The position numbers and the translations under genes are program-made. A stretch of 64,000 nucleotides of DNA from Verrucomicrobiota bacterium (lineage in GTDB: Bacteria; Verrucomicrobiota; Verrucomicrobiia; Opitutales; Opitutaceae). The notes under the pieces were generated by a model. The model searched no databases. It was given only the letters and a program-made list of their open reading frames with translations, and was not told the origin of the DNA. The stretch covers positions 1 to 64,000 of the forward strand of contig JACRQG010000013.1 in assembly GCA_016222805.1 (NCBI GenBank). The letters run 5' to 3'. This document shows, piece after piece, positions 31,694 to 41,192 of the stretch (positions within the stretch are counted from its first letter, which is position 1; the number at the start of each line of letters is the position of its first letter).

Positions 31694-32563
31694 TTGAACT
31701 ACCGACATCAGTTCCATGCGGGCAATTTCGCCGACGTGATGAAGCACGTGCTGCTCGTGCAGCTCGTGGCTGCGCTGCAGCGCAAGGAGAAGGGGTTTGT
31801 CTACGTCGACACCCACGCAGGCAGGGGGCGCTATGATCTTTCCACCGCGGCGGTCGGGGATTCCCTGGCGCGCCGACCGGAGTGGCCGGAGGGAATCGGG
31901 CTGATATGGACGGCGACCGCACTGCCGCCCTCCGTGGCGACCTACCTGGATTTGGTGAAGGCGTGCGACCGGCAGGGCGGCAACCTCGTGGCGGAGCCGC
32001 GTTTCTACCCGGGATCACCCTGGCTGGTCCAGCGGCTCCTGCGGCCGGTGGATCGCATGGTCCTGTGTGAGCGCCACGAGGCGGAGTGCCAGGCCTTGCG
32101 GCTGGTGTCGGCCGGGTGGCCGCGTTGTGAAGTCCGGACCGCCGACGGTTACGCGACCCTCCGGGCCGTGCTGCCCCCGCCCGAACGTCGGGCCCTGGTC
32201 CTGCTGGATCCGCCCTACGAGCGGCAGGATGAGTTCAGCCTCACGGCCGGGGCGCTCGCCGAGGGGCTGCGGCGCCTGCCCGGCGCGGTGATGGCGGCTT
32301 GGTATCCGCTGACCAGCCGGGCGCGGGTGGAGGAGTTTCATTCCGCGGTTGCGGCGTTGCAGCCTCCGTCCGCTTTTATTGCTGAGCTGGCCGTGGCGGG
32401 CGAGGACGACGGGTTGAAGATGCGGGGATGTGGCCTCCTGGTCCTCAATGCGCCCTGGCAGTTCGATGCGACGGCGGAAGCGGCGCTCACCAGCCTGGCC
32501 AGCGCCCTGGCCCAAACCCCGCGGGCAAGCGGTCGCGCCAGTTGGTTGGTTGCACCCCGGTGA
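31694..32563 (+). CDS. rlmJ: 23S rRNA (adenine(2030)-N(6))-methyltransferase RlmJ
   Basis: RlmJ methylates A2030 of 23S rRNA using SAM. The N-terminus NYRHQFHAGNFADVMKH is diagnostic for the family, and translation must begin at the TTG at 31694-31696 directly before it. No ATG in this frame fits. Further motifs are VDTHAGRGRYDL (SAM-binding region) and the catalytic DPPY at residues 172-175. The 289-residue length is normal. Its end lies 7 bp from the convergent hybrid kinase gene. Confidence 0.92.
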   Translation: MNYRHQFHAGNFADVMKHVLLVQLVAALQRKEKGFVYVDTHAGRGRYDLSTAAVGDSLARRPEWPEGIGLIWTATALPPSVATYLDLVKACDRQGGNLVAEPRFYPGSPWLVQRLLRPVDRMVLCERHEAECQALRLVSAGWPRCEVRTADGYATLRAVLPPPERRALVLLDPPYERQDEFSLTAGALAEGLRRLPGAVMAAWYPLTSRARVEEFHSAVAALQPPSAFIAELAVAGEDDGLKMRGCGLLVLNAPWQFDATAEAALTSLASALAQTPRASGRASWLVAPR

Positions 32564-32570
32564 AACCGGT

Positions 32571-34385
32571 TTACGACGCCGGCAGGTAACGCTGCAGGAC
32601 TTCGGCGAGCTGCTCGAAACGTACCGGCTTGGAGAGAAAGTCATTCATGCCGGCCGCCAGGCATGCCTCGCACATGAGGGGATTCGCGTTGGCCGTCACC
32701 GCGACGATCTTCAGCGGCTGAGTCCCGAGCTTCCGACGGATCTGGCGGGTGGCCTCGAGTCCGTCGATGCCCGGCAGCTGGCAATCCATGAGGATCAAGT
32801 CGAAGCTCTCCGCCGAGGCGGCGACGATGGCGGCCTCGCCGTCGTTCACCAGGCGCGGAGACAGGTGAAACTTCTGCAGGAACAGCTCGATTACCTGCCG
32901 GTTGACGGCGTCGTCCTCGACGACCAGGACTCTCCCGCGGAGGTGGGGGGATCCATTGGCGGCGCCAGCGACGTTTGCCGTGGTCTCAGGCAGCGCACAT
33001 GTGACTTCGAGCCGGAAGGTCGTGCCAACGTTCGGACTGCTTTCGACGAGAAGCTTGCCCCCCATCGCCTGCGCCAGGCGCTGCGAGATGGCCAGGCCGA
33101 GACCGGTGCCTCCGTAACGCCGGCTCAGGGAGGCATCCGCTTGCGTGAAAGGGCGAAAGAGGCGGCTCACGGTCGCGGCGTCCATGCCGATACCGGTGTC
33201 TTCGACCACGACGTGCAGGGTGGCGCGGGCCGGGGTGCTCGCGGGGCACTCGAGTCGAACGTAGACGCTGCCGCGGGACGTGAACTTGACCGCGTTGCTC
33301 ACCAGGTTGGCGATGATCTGCCGGAGGCGGGCGGCATCGCCCAGCACGGAGGGCGGGACGGTGTCCCCCAGGGAGAGCCGGAACTGCAGCCCCTTTTCCT
33401 GCGCCCGCGCTTCGTACTGTTCGCACACGGTTCGGATGGCGGCTCCTGGCGAGAAGGGAGCATACTGCAGCTCCAGCCGGTTGGTCTCGATCTTCGCGAA
33501 GTCGAGCATGTCGTTGACCAACCCCAGCAGGGCTTCCGCGGAATCGGCGGCGGTCTGCAGGTAGCTGCGCTGGGCGGCATCGAGGTTCGTGTCGCGGACG
33601 ATCCGCAGCATTCCGATCACCCCGTTCATCGGGGTCCGCAGTTCATGGCTTACGTTGGCGATGAACTCGTCCTTGGCCTTATTGGCCTGTTCGGCGCGTT
33701 CCCGCGCGTCGCGCAGCTCCGCGGCGATCGATTCCCGTTCGAAGCGGGCCGCGATCGCCTCCGAGAGACTCTGGTGCTGGCGCAGGTTCGTCCAAAGGGC
33801 GAGGCCGACAAAGAGGAGCACAAAACCCGCGAGCAGGGGTTCGGAACTGGCGCCGCCGAGCGCCTGGTGCAGAGCCACGGGCAACATCATCGCGACGACA
33901 AAGGTGATGCTTCCCTTGCGCATTGGCAGGAGGACGCGCATCGACGCAATCGTGAGGCCGGCGAGCAGCAGGAGATGCGCCGCGCGGTGGGCGCCTGAGA
34001 GTGACAGGGTGGGAAAAACCCAGGTGGTCAGACCCCACCCCAAGGCGGTGAGAGTCGAGAGCGCCACCAGTGCCAGCGCCCACCCGCGTTCGCCGGGGGG
34101 CGGAGGACTCGCCGTCCGGTAGCGGTGGCCGAGCCAGAAGGTCGCTGCGATCGGCACGGACATCCCCGCGAGCCAGGCGACCATCGGACCGGGCGGTGAC
34201 TCCTTCCATACCAGCACGAGCAGCGGAATGAGCCCCCCAAGCGTGATCCACGCTCCCACTTGCAGCTGTCGAAACGCGATTTCCACCAGTTCGATCCGGG
34301 TCTGCACCTCGATCGGATGGTCGCGGGAACGGCGGGCGGGATGCACCGCGACGGAGCCGCTGGGAGGTGGAGCGGATTCGGACAT
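32571..34385 (-). CDS. Hybrid sensor histidine kinase/response regulator
   Basis: The 604-residue protein begins with about 200 residues containing roughly six membrane helices and no large periplasmic loop. A dimerisation/phospho-acceptor helix follows with H247 ([12 protein letters not shown]). The ATPase domain has an N-box, and its G-boxes include DTGIGM and GTGLGL. A C-terminal receiver carries the phospho-acceptor D534 ([10 protein letters not shown]) and K586. The arrangement supports intramolecular phosphotransfer, with output through an unknown partner or HPt protein. The ATG at 34383-34385 was chosen to exclude a low-complexity extension. No response-regulator gene is adjacent. Confidence 0.9.
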   Translation of the reverse strand: MSESAPPPSGSVAVHPARRSRDHPIEVQTRIELVEIAFRQLQVGAWITLGGLIPLLVLVWKESPPGPMVAWLAGMSVPIAATFWLGHRYRTASPPPPGERGWALALVALSTLTALGWGLTTWVFPTLSLSGAHRAAHLLLLAGLTIASMRVLLPMRKGSITFVVAMMLPVALHQALGGASSEPLLAGFVLLFVGLALWTNLRQHQSLSEAIAARFERESIAAELRDARERAEQANKAKDEFIANVSHELRTPMNGVIGMLRIVRDTNLDAAQRSYLQTAADSAEALLGLVNDMLDFAKIETNRLELQYAPFSPGAAIRTVCEQYEARAQEKGLQFRLSLGDTVPPSVLGDAARLRQIIANLVSNAVKFTSRGSVYVRLECPASTPARATLHVVVEDTGIGMDAATVSRLFRPFTQADASLSRRYGGTGLGLAISQRLAQAMGGKLLVESSPNVGTTFRLEVTCALPETTANVAGAANGSPHLRGRVLVVEDDAVNRQVIELFLQKFHLSPRLVNDGEAAIVAASAESFDLILMDCQLPGIDGLEATRQIRRKLGTQPLKIVAVTANANPLMCEACLAAGMNDFLSKPVRFEQLAEVLQRYLPAS

Positions 34386-35029
34386 GAGGGCAAGGTCCGC
34401 AGACGGACCGAACCCACACTGATTGCCGATGTGGAGAGTGCAAAGCCTTATCTTGCCGTCACTGATCCAAGACGCGATTCCTGGCGGGACTGACCGGATC
34501 GGACGGAGGACCCCCGCTAATCGGTGACGCGTGGATCGCCGCCAATTGTCTCCAGCATCCACGCCGTCTCTGCCACCGGGGACGAGTCCAGCACCAGCGG
34601 TGGAGCCCGGAAGATCGGCCGGTTCCACAGCACGTCCTCGTCAGGCTGGTTGCGAATGACGGCGACGGCTTCGAACAAGGGACGGGCGCGGAGTTCGGGC
34701 GCAGGAAACGGCATGGCGAAAGGTGCCGCTTTCTGACCGCGGGCGTCCGAGGAAGTGCCGCCAATCTTTAAGCGAATCCGAGTCCATCCACCCTTTCGGT
34801 GGGAGGCACCGGTGTGGCCGGCGCGACGGGCGGTGGTGCAAAAGATCGGCGGAGGCCCAACTGCACCCTTGCGGAGTGTGCGGTCGCCTCTCAACGTGCA
34901 CCGGTTCGGCCTTACCCCTTGCAACGAGAACTCTTCGCCCCTGTTGAACCGTCCGCCGTCGTCCGGTCGTGGACCGGAGGAGGCGTCGGCCTGATTTTGG
35001 TCCTAACTCAACCACGTTAATCCCCTCCT
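34386..35029. other. Divergent intergenic region between the hybrid kinase and MFS genes
   Basis: This 644-bp gap separates the starts of the minus-strand kinase and plus-strand transporter genes. It probably carries both promoters, but I see no convincing -35/-10 pair. The part from 34517 to 34714 contains a possible small minus-strand gene listed separately. The remainder from about 34720 to 34990 has open frames with no coding character. Confidence 0.5.
34517..34714 (-). CDS. Possible small hypothetical protein
   Basis: A 65-residue frame starting at the ATG at 34712-34714 ([19 protein letters not shown]) uses G/C-ending codons like the real genes around it and ends with a TAG. I do not recognise the product; it is soluble and slightly acidic. 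There is no clear ribosome binding site, and the frame continues open upstream with non-coding character, so this may be chance in a GC-rich region. Confidence 0.3.
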   Translation of the reverse strand: MPFPAPELRARPLFEAVAVIRNQPDEDVLWNRPIFRAPPLVLDSSPVAETAWMLETIGGDPRVTD

Positions 35030-36595
35030 ATGACGAGTCATCCAGAGATCAGCAACGAAGGCATCGTCCCCAACGCCAAACGGCTGTTGTGGGCGGGCTT
35101 CATGGCCATCCTTGCCGCCGGTGTCGGCTTTGCCCTGCGCGGCGGTATTTTCGGTGCGTGGGCTGCCGAGTACGGTTTCACCGCGACTCAGCTCGGCGCC
35201 ATCGGCGGCGCGGGTTTCACCGGCTTCTGTTTTGGAATCATCATCGGCGGCGTCATCGTTGACAAACTGGGGTACGGCAAGCTGGTCGCCCTCGCGCTGT
35301 TCGGCCATGTCGTCTCGGCCATCGTGACCTTCATGGCGAGCTCACCCGAAAACGCGTACGTGTTCCTGTATTGGGGGATGTTTATCTTCGCCTACGCGAA
35401 TGGCACGCTTGAGGCCGTGGCGAATCCGCTCGTGGCCACGGTGTTCCCGCACAACCGCACCCACTTCCTGAACATCCTGCACGCCTCTTGGCCGCTTGGC
35501 ATGGTGGTCGGTGCCGTCGCTTCCTACCTGTTGGGTTCGGTGATGGGCTTTGGCTGGAAGGGCCAGCTCGCCTTCTACCTCGTGCCGACGATCGCCTACG
35601 CGGTCATGTTCATGGGGCAGCACTTCCCGAAGTCGGAGGCGGCGGCCAAGGGCGCCACCTTCGCCGACATGTTCAAGGACGTCGGCATCCTCGGGGCGGC
35701 GGTCGCGTGCTACCTCATTTCGCTCTTCCTCGGTGGCGTGTTTGGAAACGAGGTCATCGGGTGGTCCGTCGGTGGCGTCCTCGTCATTGCGGTCGGAGTG
35801 CTCACTCGCTTCTCCTTCGGGTCGGTTTTGTTGTTCATGCTCTTTGTCGCCCACGCGCTGGTCGGTGCGGTCGAGCTGGGCACCGACGGGTGGATCGAGG
35901 CCATCACCGGCAACCTGTTCACGGCGGAACAGGGCAAGATCCTCTTCATCTGGACCTCGGCGATCATGTTTGGCCTGCGTTTCTGCGCCAACTTCATCGA
36001 GACGAAGCTCGGGCTGTCGCCGGTCGGCCTGCTGTTGACCTCCGCGACCCTGGCGTTCGTGGGACTACAACTGGCATCGGGGATGCACTCCTTCGCGGTC
36101 GCCTTGTTCGCGCTGGGCATTTACGCGCTGGGCAAAACGTTCTTCTGGCCGACCATGCTGGCCGTGGTGGGCGACCGGTTCCCTCGTTCCGGCGCCGTGG
36201 CGATGTCCATCATGGGTGGCATCGGCATGCTTTCCGCCGGATTGATTGGCGGCCCGGGCCTGGGCTACGCCAAGGATCGCTTCACCTCTGAGAACCTCAA
36301 GACGACCAACGCCGCGGTCTACGAGGCCAACAAGTCCTCCTCGACCTCGAAGTTCCTCTTCTTCAGCCCGGTGACGGCGGTGGATGGCACGAAGCTCGAG
36401 GCGGCCAAGAAGGCGGGCGAGAAGGGCACGCCGGAACAAAAAGCCATCGTGGCGGCCAACCAGGCGGGCGACCGGGCGACGTTGAAGGCGGATTCGTTCA
36501 TTCCGTTGACCATGGCGGTCATCTACCTGTCGCTGCTGATCTACTTCAAGACCATCGGCGGGTACCGGGCGCTTAAGCTCGAGGAGCAGAAGTAA
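35030..36595 (+). CDS. MFS transporter
   Basis: The 521-residue protein has about twelve to fourteen hydrophobic helices and the major-facilitator pattern. The loop between helices 2 and 3 has [14 protein letters not shown], the usual GxxxD(R/K)xGxxx motif. There is a large insert near residues 425-480 with charged, Ala/Lys-rich sequence ([10 protein letters not shown], then [17 protein letters not shown]) before the last helix. Many Opitutaceae MFS proteins of sugar-transport type look like this, but the substrate cannot be read from sequence. A strong terminator follows at 36633. Confidence 0.85.
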   Translation: MTSHPEISNEGIVPNAKRLLWAGFMAILAAGVGFALRGGIFGAWAAEYGFTATQLGAIGGAGFTGFCFGIIIGGVIVDKLGYGKLVALALFGHVVSAIVTFMASSPENAYVFLYWGMFIFAYANGTLEAVANPLVATVFPHNRTHFLNILHASWPLGMVVGAVASYLLGSVMGFGWKGQLAFYLVPTIAYAVMFMGQHFPKSEAAAKGATFADMFKDVGILGAAVACYLISLFLGGVFGNEVIGWSVGGVLVIAVGVLTRFSFGSVLLFMLFVAHALVGAVELGTDGWIEAITGNLFTAEQGKILFIWTSAIMFGLRFCANFIETKLGLSPVGLLLTSATLAFVGLQLASGMHSFAVALFALGIYALGKTFFWPTMLAVVGDRFPRSGAVAMSIMGGIGMLSAGLIGGPGLGYAKDRFTSENLKTTNAAVYEANKSSSTSKFLFFSPVTAVDGTKLEAAKKAGEKGTPEQKAIVAANQAGDRATLKADSFIPLTMAVIYLSLLIYFKTIGGYRALKLEEQK

Positions 36596-36632
36596 GCCTG
36601 CCCTTGACCCCGCTTCGGCGGGCAAGGAACAC

Positions 36633-36670
36633 GGAGGCCGCACCCCATCGGGTGCGGCCTCCTGCTTTTC
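36633..36670 (+). terminator. Intrinsic terminator of the MFS transporter gene
   Basis: A perfect 13-bp stem (ggaggccgcaccc at 36633-36645 with gggtgcggcctcc at 36650-36662) closes a catc loop and is followed by tgcttttcc. It lies 37 bp past the stop codon. A smaller imperfect hairpin (about 36602-36628) precedes it. Confidence 0.88.
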
Positions 36671-36694
36671 CAGTCCGGAGAATCGGATCCGTGC

Positions 36695-37093
36695 TCAGGC
36701 GAGGCGCCGCAAGGGCGGACCCGCGTTCTCGCGGGCGCGCTTCGGCAAGGTCACCGTGAGGACTCCGGAGGTGATTTCCGCCGCCATCCGGGAGTAATCG
36801 AACCCCGTGCCGAGGCGCAAACGCAGCCGGTAGTCGCGCTGCACCTTTTCCAATGCGAGGGCGTGGAAGTTCACCCGCACGAAGTGCGCTTTTCGGGCCA
36901 CGACCGTGAGGTCGGCGCCGCGACCTTCAATCTCGACGCCGGAACCTTCCACGCCTGGGACGTAGACGGTGAGTTTCATGGCATCCCTGAGCTCCTGGCA
37001 GTCGTAGGCGGGCTGGCGAAACGTCTCGGACGTCTCAGCCGGCGCGACATAGCGACTGCGGGTCGGGAGGGTGGGGATCATCGTGCTTTTCAT
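36695..37093 (-). CDS. Hsp20/alpha-crystallin family protein
   Basis: The 132-residue product shows the small heat-shock protein layout. A disordered N-terminus is followed by the alpha-crystallin strands: LTVYVPGVEGSGVEIEG, then a DYRLRLRLG strand and the final ITSGVLTVTLPKR, matching the GVLTxxxPK hallmark. A short C-terminal tail follows, without a clear IxI motif. Such proteins hold unfolded clients as oligomers. It stands alone and converges on the MFS terminator. No CIRCE or other heat-shock operator is evident upstream. Confidence 0.82.
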   Translation of the reverse strand: MKSTMIPTLPTRSRYVAPAETSETFRQPAYDCQELRDAMKLTVYVPGVEGSGVEIEGRGADLTVVARKAHFVRVNFHALALEKVQRDYRLRLRLGTGFDYSRMAAEITSGVLTVTLPKRARENAGPPLRRLA

Positions 37094-37422
37094 GGAGGGA
37101 AAGGGACGGAAACGTCTCCCTCGGTGGTCTGGTGACCGCCGGGCGCCGAGGGGCTGAACGTTTCCGCGGATGCGGAGGGTTCAGTTCAGGGCGCCCGTGC
37201 CGGTTTTCTTGGACCAAACGGAAACAGTCACCGGGCGCATCACAGCGCAGCGCTGCTGGACCTGCGAAGAGCAGGCGCCGGCGCGGCGGAGTTGATGCTG
37301 GAAATGGCCCGACATGTTTCTGGTGTGTCTGGGAGAAGACAGGATGCAGGCCGCGTGCCAAGCAAGATTCTTTTGTGCCGGCGGAGATTGCCTGCGGCTG
37401 TATCGGCCCCATGCTTGGCCGC
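37094..37422. other. Divergent intergenic region upstream of the hsp20 and mazG-like genes
   Basis: A 329-bp gap between two divergent starts. The frame preceding the MazG-like gene is open through here, but its sequence is Arg/Gly/Ser-rich and non-homologous. I see no confident promoter, operator or RNA element. Confidence 0.45.
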
Positions 37423-37797
37423 ATGGCCTCCTGCAGCGATTCCGCGACCACCCTTGCCGAGCTGAAATCCCGTGTGCTGGCCTTCGTGCGCGAGCGCGAC
37501 TGGGAGCAGTTTCACAACCCGAAGAACCTGAGCATGGCCCTGGCGGCGGAAGCTGGGGAGTTGATGGAGCACTTTCTCTGGGCCGACGCAGATCAATCGA
37601 AGGCGATCGCCCTGGAGCCGACCAAACGCGGCAAGATTGCCGATGAACTCGCCGACGTCGTGATCTATGCCCTCGAGTTCGCGAACATCACGGGACTCGA
37701 TGTGGCGTCGGCGATCGAGGCGAAGATGGCTGCCAACGCCCGGAAATACCCGGTGGAAAAGGCACGCGGCCGCTCCGAGAAGTACACGGAACTCTGA
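37423..37797 (+). CDS. MazG-like nucleotide pyrophosphohydrolase
   Basis: The 124-residue all-alpha protein belongs to the dCTP pyrophosphatase/MazG-like family (RS21-C6 type), which hydrolyses non-canonical or excess nucleoside triphosphates to monophosphates. The Mg-binding residues are visible as E43 and E46 in EAGELMEHFLW, then E75 and D78 in DELADV. The N-terminal FVRERDWEQFHNPKNL is the family's opening. An ATG four codons upstream at 37411 is an equally possible start. Confidence 0.85.
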   Translation: MASCSDSATTLAELKSRVLAFVRERDWEQFHNPKNLSMALAAEAGELMEHFLWADADQSKAIALEPTKRGKIADELADVVIYALEFANITGLDVASAIEAKMAANARKYPVEKARGRSEKYTEL

Positions 37798-37822
37798 TCA
37801 GCTTCGTGCTGAAAAGAACGGC

Positions 37823-38269
37823 TCAGCCCTTGCCGCCGAAACTCACGTAGTCGTCAAAGTCGAGGAGGTCGGCGAAGGAGCGGATGTCGTCGCGGTCACC
37901 GGCGTTGGCCTTGATCGTCTCGGCCGCACACTCGTGTCCGGCAGCCCCTCCAGGTCCATGCTGTTCAAGCCAGGAGGACCAGGCGTGAATCTCCGCGGGC
38001 AGTCGCTTGGAGCGCTCCCGCACCCAGGCGAGCAGCTGCGTGTCGGAGCCACCCCGCTTGACCTCCTCGAGCAGGGCGTCGGCGTCAATCCCCGTGAAGG
38101 CGAAGAAGTGCTTGTCGAGCGGACAGTGATACTTGTAGGGCCCGTTGCGGCCGGCGATCACCGCGCGGGCCTTGTCGAGCAGGCGGGGCAAATGGGCGTA
38201 GCCGCCAAGCCGCACCCTCACGCTGCGCGGGGGATGCTGGGTGAGATCGGGATGAGCGTAATTGATCAT
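37823..38269 (-). CDS. DUF5069 domain-containing protein
   Basis: The 148-residue protein matches a family found mainly in Verrucomicrobia and Planctomycetes. It opens with HPDLTQHPPRSVRVRLGGYAHLPRLLDKARA and has a conserved YKYHCPLDKHFFAFTGID block near residues 45-62. Its biochemical function is unknown. The C-terminus contains a DLLDFDDYVSF stretch. The ATG at 38267-38269 is the natural start and lies 19 bp after the FmdB-like gene, so the two are likely co-transcribed. Confidence 0.8.
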   Translation of the reverse strand: MINYAHPDLTQHPPRSVRVRLGGYAHLPRLLDKARAVIAGRNGPYKYHCPLDKHFFAFTGIDADALLEEVKRGGSDTQLLAWVRERSKRLPAEIHAWSSWLEQHGPGGAAGHECAAETIKANAGDRDDIRSFADLLDFDDYVSFGGKG

Positions 38270-38288
38270 GGCCGGTCGGCGGACCTTC

Positions 38289-38510
38289 CTAGTTTCGGGC
38301 GTGGCACGCACAGTTTCCTCCGCACGGTGCCGGTGGAGGTGCCGCCCTCTGCGCGATGATGCCGTAGCCGCCCGAGATGACGCGGCGGATCGCCTCGCCG
38401 GTTTCCGGATGGCGGACAAGCGGCGCGTCGTGCATCGACTGTTGCACCTCGAAGCGTTGGACCGGGGCTCCCGGTGATTGCGGGATGGTCTCGTAGACGT
38501 ACGTGGTCAT
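38289..38510 (-). CDS. FmdB-like small protein lacking the zinc-ribbon cysteines
   Basis: The 73-residue sequence has the FmdB frame: MTTYVYETIP, then RFEVQQSMHDAPLVRHPETGEAIRRVISGG, which matches the Y-E-Y...FE..Q...D.PL..CP.CG..V.R.ISG order of that family. The cysteines that bind zinc in FmdB are replaced (the CPxCG position reads HPETG). Instead, a C-terminal CGGNCACH motif is present and may bind a metal. Its function is unknown. It is upstream of the DUF5069 gene. Confidence 0.7.
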   Translation of the reverse strand: MTTYVYETIPQSPGAPVQRFEVQQSMHDAPLVRHPETGEAIRRVISGGYGIIAQRAAPPPAPCGGNCACHARN

Positions 38511-38601
38511 GGCGGAATCAACGTCCCCGAATGAGGCGACGGGCCTTCATTTCGCAAGTCCTCTTGCCAGTCGGGGGCGCCCTCCCGCATTCCTCCCGGC
38601 C

Positions 38602-38970
38602 ATGAATGGGACCCGCATCGTTCGCACCTATTACGTCCTCCCGTGCTGCCTTCTGCTGCTCAATCTCTGTGTGGAACTGGTAAGCTACAAGGCCAGGATG
38701 ATTGCCGATACCTACCTGCGAACGGCGGCCATCATGGGGATGGCCCTGTTTGGGGCATCGGTGGTGTCCTTTCTGCTCGCACCGGCGATCGGAATCGGGA
38801 TCGGCCTCCTGCATCGCGGAAGCCGCCAGGGGGGCGGAGGTGCGGGGGAGGTCGGCTTCCTCCTGCTGCTCGGCGTGGGTGTCTTCGTCCTTTACTATCG
38901 GGTCTACATCCTTGGACCGGAGTCCGTCTTGCCACTGGAGTGGCACAATCCACCCGGGTTGGCGGGTTAG
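38602..38970 (+). CDS. Small hypothetical membrane protein
   Basis: The 122-residue product starting at the ATG at 38602 has three to four predicted membrane helices: about residues 10-26, 42-68 and 84-103. The helices are separated by a Gly-rich loop (HRGSRQGGGGAGE). I recognise no family. The 91-bp gap to the divergent FmdB-like gene probably carries its promoter. Confidence 0.55.
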   Translation: MNGTRIVRTYYVLPCCLLLLNLCVELVSYKARMIADTYLRTAAIMGMALFGASVVSFLLAPAIGIGIGLLHRGSRQGGGGAGEVGFLLLLGVGVFVLYYRVYILGPESVLPLEWHNPPGLAG

Positions 38971-39118
38971 GAATACCTGGTTACGTTTAACTTGGCGGGG
39001 CGACTCCGCCCCGCGCCCTTTGCTTCAGCGTCCGCCTGGAGCGGAACGAGGAGCGGGACGGGGTCGTCCCGCCCACGGGAGTTCTGCGACGAAGCAACGC
39101 ATTGTAACCAATGCAGAA
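38971..39118. repeat. REP-like pair of hairpins between convergent genes
   Basis: Two perfect 8-bp GC-rich hairpins lie 38 bp apart: gcggggcg (38995-39002) with cgccccgc (39007-39014), and gcgggacg (39053-39060) with cgtcccgc (39065-39072). Each has a 4-base loop. The flanks carry ggttac (before) and gtaacc (after), an outer inverted repeat. The whole resembles a REP doublet or REPIN placed between convergent stops. Only one copy is seen in this window. Confidence 0.55.
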
Positions 39119-39679
39119 CTACCCCGACGGCGGTCGGAAGGACGGCAGGCGCGCGGCATCGGTCTCGAGGCGCGGCCCGCCAATCAGATCGATGCAGTAG
39201 GGGACGGCGGGAAAGACCGCCTCCAGGTTCTCACGGATCGCCTTCGGCCGTCCCGGCAGATTGATGATGAGCGTGCGACCGCGGATCCCGGCGGTTTGGC
39301 GAGAGAGAATGGCCGTGGGAACAAACCGCAGCGATGTCGCGCGCATGAGTTCGCCGAAGCCCGGCAGGATCTTTTCGCACACAGCCACGGTGGCCTCCGG
39401 AGTCACATCCCGGGGGGCGGGGCCGGTTCCGCCTGTGGTGACGACCAGGCAGCACCCGACGTCGTCGGCCAACCGTCGGAGTTCAGCTTCGATGGTGGGA
39501 CGATCATCGGGAATCACCCGATACTCGAGGGCAAACGGAGTGGAGAGCCACTCCCGCAACAACGCCACGCAGGCCTGGCCCGGCGTGTCGGCGTAAACGC
39601 CGGCGCTGGCCCGGTCCGAGATGTTGAGGACTCCAATCTTGGGAGGGAGGGCGGATTTTTCGGCGGTCGCGGGAATCAT
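39119..39679 (-). CDS. MogA/MoaB-type molybdenum cofactor biosynthesis protein
   Basis: This 186-residue protein has the MPT-binding fold that adenylates or inserts molybdate into molybdopterin. Typical motifs are IGVLNISDRASAGVYADTPG near the N-terminus and the central VVTTGGTGPAPRDVTPEA (the GGTG loop). A later LPGRPKAIREN matches the (N)LPGxPxA segment. The start at 39677-39679 overlaps the gluQ stop in an ATGA and is preferred over an ATG three codons upstream. No other moa or mob gene is in the window; the MOSC gene at 49756 is the only related function. Confidence 0.88.
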   Translation of the reverse strand: MIPATAEKSALPPKIGVLNISDRASAGVYADTPGQACVALLREWLSTPFALEYRVIPDDRPTIEAELRRLADDVGCCLVVTTGGTGPAPRDVTPEATVAVCEKILPGFGELMRATSLRFVPTAILSRQTAGIRGRTLIINLPGRPKAIRENLEAVFPAVPYCIDLIGGPRLETDAARLPSFRPPSG

Positions 39680-40536
39680 GAACGGCAAAGGGTGAGGTCG
39701 GGCAGTTGGCGGGCAAATTCCGCCAAGAGGGATTCTGGGTCCAGACCGCGGGCACGCAGTGTCCGGAGGGCCAGGGCGTCGTGGCGCTTGGCGAGTCGGC
39801 GGCCCGCGTCATCGAGCAGCAAGGGGACGTGGCAATGGCGGGGCGCCGGCGACCCGAGAGTGCGATGGAGCAGGAGTTGGCGGAAGGTGCTGCGAATGAG
39901 GTCGGCGCCGCGCACCACCTCGGTGATGCCGAAGTCGGCATCGTCCACGACCGTCGCGAGCTGGTAGCTCGGAGTGTCGTCGCGTCGCCACACGACGAAA
40001 TCCCCGAAATCGCGCCCTGCCACCGCGGATTGCGAGCCGGAACCGGCGTCAGCAAAGACGATGTTCTCGCCATCCGGTACTCGAAACCGCCAGTTGACCG
40101 AGATGATGTCGCCGAGGGGGGGCAACGGAGACGAGGGGGCGGGTCGGAATTCGGGAGGATAGAGCGGTTCATCCTCAACCCCGCCTTCATGGGGGGCGCC
40201 GGCAGCCTCGAGGACGTCGCGGCGGGAGCGGGTGCACGGATAGATGGCTCCGGCGGCGTGCAGTTGCTCCAGGGCCGCCCGGTAGCGGTGACGTCGCTCG
40301 CTTTGGGTGATGACCGGTCCATCCCAGTCCAGGCCGAGCCAGCGGAGATCTTCCTGCATGGCTGCGACAAACTCCGGACGGCAGCGATCGCGATCGAGAT
40401 CGTCGTTGCGCAACCGCAGTTCGCCGCCGGCGCCGCGGGCCCGCAGGTGCGCGACCCAGAAAGTCCGGGCGTGGCCGAGGTGCAGCCACCCGGTGGGAGA
40501 CGGGGCGAGGCGACCACGATAAGCGAGGGAAGGCAC
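39676..40536 (-). CDS. gluQ: Glutamyl-Q tRNA(Asp) synthetase
   Basis: GluQRS is a shortened glutamyl-tRNA synthetase that attaches glutamate to queuosine in tRNA(Asp). The class I start is RGRLAPSPTGWLHLGHA, with HLGH at 19-22. The activation region LRNDDLDRDRC and the KMSKS-like RLAKRHDAL near the C-terminus follow. The 286-residue length without an anticodon-binding domain separates it from GltX. Of the usual zinc cysteines only one is plain (YPCTRS). It is coupled to the Mog-type gene by a 4-bp overlap. Confidence 0.9.
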   Translation of the reverse strand: MPSLAYRGRLAPSPTGWLHLGHARTFWVAHLRARGAGGELRLRNDDLDRDRCRPEFVAAMQEDLRWLGLDWDGPVITQSERRHRYRAALEQLHAAGAIYPCTRSRRDVLEAAGAPHEGGVEDEPLYPPEFRPAPSSPLPPLGDIISVNWRFRVPDGENIVFADAGSGSQSAVAGRDFGDFVVWRRDDTPSYQLATVVDDADFGITEVVRGADLIRSTFRQLLLHRTLGSPAPRHCHVPLLLDDAGRRLAKRHDALALRTLRARGLDPESLLAEFARQLPDLTLCRS

Positions 40537-40608
40537 GGAGGAGCGGAGGAGTCGGGCAGCTTTGGGTTTGAATCCGCGGCACTCAACACTCAGCTCTCCT
40601 CCTTCCGC

Positions 40609-41189
40609 ATGTCGAAACTCCTCTGTGTCTACTGTGCGTCGAGTGATCGGCTTGATCCGAAGTACTATGCCGCCGCCGCCGAGTTGGGCAGCGAACTGGT
40701 GCGTCGGGGCTGGGGGTTGGTCTACGGCGGAGGGAAGACGGGCATGATGGGGGCGGTGGCGCGCGCCGTGAAGCAGGCCGGGGGGGGGTGGTCGTGGTCA
40801 TTCCCGAGTTCATGAAGGTTCGCGAATTGGCGTACGACGAAGCGGACGAAATCGTGACCGTGATTACGATGCGGGAGCGCAAACTGCTGATGGAGACGCG
40901 GGCGGATGCGTTTGTCGCCTTGCCCGGAGGGTGGGGTACCCTCGAGGAAATTGCGGAGATCCTGACTTTGCGGCAGTTGGAGGTCGTGAAGAAGCCCTGT
41001 GTTTTTCTGAATCAGGATGGGTTTTATGACCCGCTCCTGCAGCTCTTCGATCGCATGCTGGCGGAGCGGTTCTTCAAACCCTCCAACATGCAGTTGTTCC
41101 GTGTGGCGACGACGGTGGAGGAGGTCTTCCGGCAAATCGACGCAGGGGAAGAGGCGGTGTCGGAGTCGAAGTGGTTTGAGACCCGCTGA
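40609..41189 (+). pseudogene. LOG family (TIGR00730) protein interrupted at a G-run
   Basis: The family are Rossmann-fold phosphoribohydrolases that release free cytokinin-type bases, formerly annotated as lysine decarboxylases. The first frame (from the ATG at 40609) has LCVYCASSDR and YGGGKTGMMGAVARAVKQAG. The second frame resumes with VVVIPEFM and carries RERKLLMETRADAFVALPGGWGTLEE, with the catalytic PGGxGTxxE. The break falls exactly in nine consecutive G residues (40780-40788); seven or ten would restore one frame of about 193 residues. All motifs are intact apart from this, so it is either a sequencing error, a very recent mutation, or a phase-variable tract. Confidence 0.85.
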
Positions 41190-41192
41190 TCG

